Shown one piece after another: positions 59,060 through 64,000 of a stretch of 64,000 nucleotides of DNA. Location: the NCBI GenBank assembly GCA_009733575.1, contig ML769414.1, positions 129,590 through 193,589 of the forward strand, written 5' to 3'. Origin of the DNA: Gymnopus androsaceus JB14 (taxonomy: Eukaryota > Basidiomycota > Agaricomycetes > Agaricales > Omphalotaceae). The notes below the pieces were generated by a model, which saw nothing but the letters and a program-made list of their open reading frames with translations, did not search any database and was not told the origin of the DNA. Positions within the stretch are counted from its first letter, which is position 1, and the number at the start of each line of letters is the position of its first letter. A program made the position numbers and the translations under genes.

Positions 59060-59740
59060 GATACAAGCATAGGAAGTAATAGGGATCTATTTCTTTCCAG
59101 CTTACTACCTTGCTTTCAGAACTATTACGCTGTTGCGGATGAGCCAGTAATATCTAACTAGTTGTGTTACATGTCTACCAGTTTATTCATGCACAGTATC
59201 AGATATCAAGTAGTGCATGCATATGATGCAAGCCTGCCTCTTTGGATTAAAGATCATTTCTAATGAAGACAAAAACCACTTGGTCAAAGCGAGTAGAAAG
59301 GTGATTTTCCTGCAATTTTTCTCAATTTATTTTCTAAAAATTCTTGATGAGGAACCTCCGAAGTGCAATGCACCCAGAGCTAAGACTCCGCTGAATAATC
59401 TTCCTTGTACTCTCCTCCACATGCCTCCTCCATCGTCGTCCACCACTCAGTAACATATTTTTGGTTTCCTCCCCAAAGAGACAGCCAATACTGAAGAACT
59501 TACTAAGATTGGCGAAGATCTGCTGGGGAAAGAAAAATAAGGAAGGAAAAGATGGCATGACAGGCAGAAAATGAGAACTGGTCGGGTGATAGTGACGATA
59601 CTGCTTTTTCGATAAGTTTCCCGCTACATCTCCACCAGTCTCCACCAGATCTTGTGTTGATGAAAAAAGTGGAATACTATTACGTTCATTGTTGTTACAT
59701 TTCATGTACTCGTTCGTTAATGTTCAAAAGTATCAACCAA

Positions 59741-62040
59741 TCACGCCTTGCTTGGCCCGATGACCCTTGGCTTGACCTTCTTCAGGTTCGATATGGTCTC
59801 GTCATCGAGGTTTAGGTGGGCTTTCACCAATGATGGTGGTGTCAGCGCCAGCCACTGTGAAAAACTGAGCTTTCTGTCACTGCGGTCGGGAAGACAACTC
59901 ACCTGGTTCAGACTGATATCCTGGACACGATCTGTGGGCATCATGTGGAGTCAGAAACGCATAAGCAGCGCTGCAATGATCCCTGACCTCCAGCGAAAAC
60001 TTCAAGATATCTTAACGTTGTGTTCCCTGTGTTTTCCACGTAATGTCCTACAATACTGGGGGTTCAAAAATGGGACACCAGGAGCTCTAGCGACCACTCA
60101 CCCATTCCGATGGGAACATATCCTGTTTCGAGTCCAATCAGTAGCTGGTTGACTGAAAAAAATTCTGAATGCTTACCGATGTCTCCAGCCTAGAATAACA
60201 TATTATGAATGAGGGATAATCGGAATTAGCAGAGATAATACGCACTTGATAAGTGAACGTTCTAGCATTACTTTGCGCGGCAAAAACCGTAACTCGTCCA
60301 GTTCCCTCTCTGTACGCAAACATGAGCTTTGCCCAAAACATATTGTGGTACTATTGATACGCACAGGAAAAAGCTCCATTCATCCATAGGTAGGATGCCA
60401 CTTGTGGTTACATCAGTCTAATGAATACCTATACATTCAGCGGGGAACTTACGTGCAGTTCCCTAAAGGACATTGTGAGCAAATATAATTTCCAGTAATG
60501 AATCCATCTACCGCATTGCTCCAGGTTCAACTGTCACTTCTGCAGCTGAGATTGTTGTCGCCACTGGGAAATTCGTCGAATCGACGACCTTCATCGATCC
60601 CCCAGAAAGCTGGGTCGCATTAAGGCTAGAAAAAGAATATGTGAATGACTGAGGAACTGTTCCTTGAGGACTGGTAGGCGCTTGTTGATTATCAGGAGGA
60701 GCACCTAGGTCAACATGATCATCGATGACTTTCGAAGGCGTGAATTACAACATACTACCGGGGAAGATATATAGTTCCTGCGCCGGGATGTGCGAAAACG
60801 CCTCGGGATCAACTTGGAAGTTCTTCGATATTACTATGAACAGTTAGGAGACACGCAATCGATGAGAACAGGTACCACCTTCCGCCGGAACATGTGCAAG
60901 CCAATCGGTCAGCTGGTTGTGAACATGAGCTGGTCATAGAACACATAGAGCAACATTGGTTTAATACCAAAAAAGTATCATCTTCGCTGAAAGCCCCATC
61001 ATCGAAGATCTGTATGATGAAGAATAAGTATTATGATGCGCTAGTACATAGATAAGTAACCGGGTTATACCAGGAGAATTCACTCCCTTCGGGGTTATCC
61101 CCGGTAGCTTGAAGAGAGTGCGGAATACCAGGAGGGAAATACCATAGGTCACCTGGCCCCTAAAAAACGCATTGGAAGGGCTGCCATAAAAGTGAAAGTA
61201 AGTAGACATACCACATTGCCAATAAAGTTTTGGCCGTCGCTATTAACAGCAGTGACTTGGGTTGTGCCCTAAAGAGTTTAGTTATCGAATACGAAGGGAG
61301 AGGAGTACTTTGAACTAACTTTCAGAACATACGCCCACTGAAACGATTGTTACAGAGAAGATAATCGAAGTGAGCTAAAGGGTGCTTACCTCCGAGGTTG
61401 TGTGCCAATGGAGCTCCCTTAATCAATTCATATTCAGCAGAAAAACCGACAACTAGAGGAAAGATACCTACCGAATCGCACCCGCCTCTAAACGCATGTT
61501 CACGCTGGCCATTGCTGTGAGGAGCATGAGCATTCTATCGTACCAAAACAGTGACGGTGAGTACCTGTAGCTATGGGCATGACCTCGATGTTTTCCTGTC
61601 TGGCCCAGCCCCCAGTCTGAAGACGATTATGACTCAGAGTGAAGGGCCATTTGGAGTTACCCCTTCGAAAAGTTTCAGCTGGGGATAATGGGTGATAGTA
61701 AAATTGGCTCACGTATCGCCGTTGGTCAGTAGTCGGAGGCGCAAACAGATCAGCATTCTCCAAGTCCATAGGTATGTTGTCTGGACCAAGAATGGGTGCT
61801 CCGAGTGTGCCACGCTGTGGACTTGGGAGCAGAGTCGGAGCTGTCGATGTTCCAGAGGGCTTTATTAGGATTTGTACTAGCAAACGGAACGGTAGTAACT
61901 GATAGAGCAGCAGATTTTATGGAGGAGGGGATATACGACTGGCTCTCGGTAGCACTGGGATTGTCACTCGACACGGGGGCTGATGCAACGATTTTCGCCA
62001 GTGCGGCGAGGAGAATGAGGGAGAATCGTATCTGAATCAT
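59741..62040 (-). CDS. secreted bicupin oxalate decarboxylase, four one-base indels
   Basis: This enzyme family converts oxalate to formate and CO2 using manganese. Exons join through 18 short introns (19 exons). The N-terminus MIQIRFSLILLAALAKIVAS is a signal peptide. Family landmarks are in order: LGAPILGPDNIPMDLENAD, KWPFTLSHNRLQTGGWARQ, first cupin metal site HWHTTSEWAYVLK with PPGIPHSLQ, NFQVDPEAFSHIPAQELYIF, second cupin HWHPTYDEWSFFL with GHYVENTGNTTL, and the end SLNQWLALTPPSLVKAHL. Every splice site is usable. However, a one-base change is needed at about 61830, at 61715 (extra A), at about 61075 (missing C) and at about 60385 (extra G) to keep one frame. With all metal ligands kept, this is either a very recent pseudogene or a real gene with assembly errors. 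The start is the ATG before the signal peptide. Confidence 0.88.
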
Positions 62041-62076
62041 CTTTTGCTGGTCAGTGAAGAACAGGAGCAAAAAAAA

Positions 62077-62090
62077 GTCTTTATATATGC
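62077..62090 (-). promoter_or_regulatory. TATA box of the oxalate decarboxylase gene
   Basis: On the minus strand GCATATATAAAGAC lies about 40 nt upstream of the ATG at 62040. This is a good TATA match at a distance typical for highly expressed basidiomycete genes with short leaders. Confidence 0.55.
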
Positions 62091-62099
62091 CTCCAAATG

Positions 62100-64000
62100 C
62101 CATATATGATACTTTCACTGACGTACTGATTCGTTCGTCTATCGATTCATTTCCTTGTATTAAGATAAGAATACGAGCAACGAGCAAAAGAGAGGATGGT
62201 CGACCTTTTGTTCCGTGCCATTGTCTGGCAGGCCTTTCAAAAAAATCTAAAAGTGTTCGTTAAGGAGAGATTGTGGAGTAGTTGTGGCTCGAACGAGTAC
62301 AGAAAATGAAGACCGCGTATTACTCCGATCCATTAGGATTCTCCAAGAACGGCAAACCTGTCGTATTTTTTGATATGTATAAGATACCCGATTTCTTGTT
62401 TGTTCTCCGTTCAACTTCCGTCACAGTCGTGACTTAACTTGTTCTCTTTCCAACTCAACAAGACAAGTCGGTATCTTCGGTATCTCGGCATTTGCTCTCA
62501 TCATTTGAGCTGCAGAGAGCACCATGGCTGTTGGAGGAGATGAATCAGACAGAGAGAAGACTGGGAGCGGCACGCAGGAGGTTGGATGAGGTAAGAGGTT
62601 TAAAAGGGGATTGTAGTCACGTAGTGCTTTTGCCAGCAATAAGTTAGTGGGAAACCTTGGGCGCTAAATATGTGATCGGCACAGCCACTATGTCGATCCC
62701 CCTCGAGACGTGTCTTGCTCGTGATACCACAGATAACGAATATCTACTTACTGACACAAGCAAAATCCATCCTGGCTCATCCACAGAAGTATCGATATCA
62801 CCATTGTTGCCATCTAGCTCCTCCATGCTTACCATTCTTACCATTACTCCGTTCCAATTGCCGTAAGCCGCTTCCGTTGCTATCTCTTATACGATATCAA
62901 CATCATATTCAAGTCTCTCTTCTCTATCCGAGAGCTCGGACTCCAATCAAGATTGCAACGTCATACATTATATTTTTTCCGGCTATTGCACACCGATAAT
63001 AGCGTCTACTCTATTGGAAGAAATAATGCCACGAACAGAATTCAACTGAATACATAAGTTCCAAAATATTCTTTGCCATAGTTCTGCGTATATCAGACTT
63101 ATTGTACTAATATGGTCTCTGAAGGAAGGAAGAAAGGGGACCAAGTGCTAAGCGTTGAACGCCAAATCAGTCCCGCAGATTATCCCAGTTCGGCACGAAC
63201 ATTTTCGCCTCTGGACACCTACGCTAGGGCAAGAAAACGACGAGTTCACAGCTGGAGACGCCGCTGTAGATCGTTGACCCACTCTAGGGGCCAGTCTACG
63301 TAATTAGATACTTTACAGGCAATCTATATCTAAATCTACACTGGTGATTGAATATCGTACACTGTGTCGACCGTCATAGATCTTTATTGAAGATTTCAAA
63401 GACCCGTATAGAACTCAGTGAGATTTTTTGACGACGCTCAAGGAGAGCATCGGCAAAGGCTTTCAATGTATGGTACCATCACACGATACCGATGTGACTA
63501 TCTGGTGAACCGGTAGCTGGGTCAATTTTTTACGATGGCGCTGATTTTCAATGCTTTCCAGGAGCTTGGTGTGCATACATACAGCTTTATTATTTTCCAG
63601 TGGCTCCTTTTGAATTTTCAGCTGGTTAGAGCCATTCTCCATGCGTATAAGCTCATTCTCATCCAGTTACATGAGTCCTGCTCAACCAACTTGCTGTATT
63701 AACCTAACACATCTGGTGCTAATGCATTTCGCAGAGTACTTATCTCCATTGGGTAAGGTGAGGCATACTGCCTTCACCGCTGATAATAGATCCCAAAACC
63801 ATGGGGAGGAAGGTTCCAGCTCCCGTAAGGAACACCTGAATACATTTAAATAGCTCTCAAGATGGATCGGAGCCAACGTCGTCGCAGGTTGAATTGGACC
63901 TGAAGCTGTACTAGTACTGTAGGTATATAGCTGGATGTTCCTGAAGTCATCCGGTTCAAATCAGCAATTAAACTTCAGATCTATAATACTCTTTTAATAG
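62100..64000. other. no gene supported; possible exon at 63755-63850 on the minus strand
   Basis: No complete gene. On the minus strand 63755-63850 reads LTGAGTFLPMVLGSIISGEG, hydrophobic and membrane-like, preceded by a possible acceptor and followed by GTAAGG-type donors. This might be an exon of a gene entering from beyond the window. Too short to name. Confidence 0.25.

Overview
The window is nuclear DNA of a basidiomycete fungus, most likely an Agaricomycete. The evidence is: host genes with many 45-60 nt GT-AG introns (one has 19 exons); gene families typical of mushroom-forming fungi (a DUF6534 seven-helix-type membrane protein, a DUF6698 protein, a TmpA-like membrane oxidoreductase, a bicupin oxalate decarboxylase, a remnant of the vacuolar protease PFF1); and a nuclear tRNA-Ile(UAU) with an intron. 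There are no prokaryotic operons, CRISPR arrays or phage genes. Roughly three quarters of the window is transposon-derived.

Layout. 0.15-8.2 kb: a decayed Ty3/Gypsy chromovirus-like element with three extra reading frames after pol. 8.2-9.9 kb: a spliced but stop-ridden gene of unknown family. 10.1-10.9 kb: a 25-bp minisatellite. 11.2-13.5 kb: a 265-bp TA-flanked MITE and a truncated Ty1/Copia gag-protease. 13.5-25 kb: nested repeats, including LTR-like pieces, a second MITE, a 1.7-kb non-coding repeat R interrupted by a 3.6-kb foldback element (A) and a 0.9-kb hAT-like element (C). 25.2-26.8 kb: TmpA-like gene. 28.5 kb: a 299-bp hAT-type MITE. 31.3-33.3 kb: DUF6534 gene. 33.47-48.53 kb: element E, flanked by an 8-bp near-perfect duplication and carrying a DUF6698 gene. 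Inside E sits a full-length Copia element (37871-47980, TSD CGCAT, LTRs about 98% identical), and inside that a 3.0-kb foldback element (B, 44156-47200). 49.2-51.8 kb: hAT-like element D containing a second copy of R. 55.3-57 kb: remains of a PFF1 gene without its peptidase domain, then a 594-bp TIR element. 58.96 kb: tRNA-Ile. 59.7-62.0 kb: oxalate decarboxylase. The last 1.9 kb has no gene I can support.

The strongest unusual signal is a pair of related foldback transposons (A and B). Their ends match, each is flanked by a perfect 8-bp target duplication, and their arms are minisatellite arrays built on a GGAATCCAT-type core (53-bp units in A, 21-bp units in B). For A an empty site is preserved in the second copy of R. 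The second signal is element E, a TIR-bounded unit whose only gene is DUF6698.

Two processes have damaged coding sequence. Old transposons carry stop codons best explained by C-to-T change at CpG (CGA to TGA). Single-base indels also occur in otherwise well-preserved genes (oxalate decarboxylase, DUF6698) and in one of two adjacent duplicated arrays, which suggests residual long-read assembly error in places. All calls come from reading the sequence; no database or alignment software was used, so family names rest on recognised motifs.
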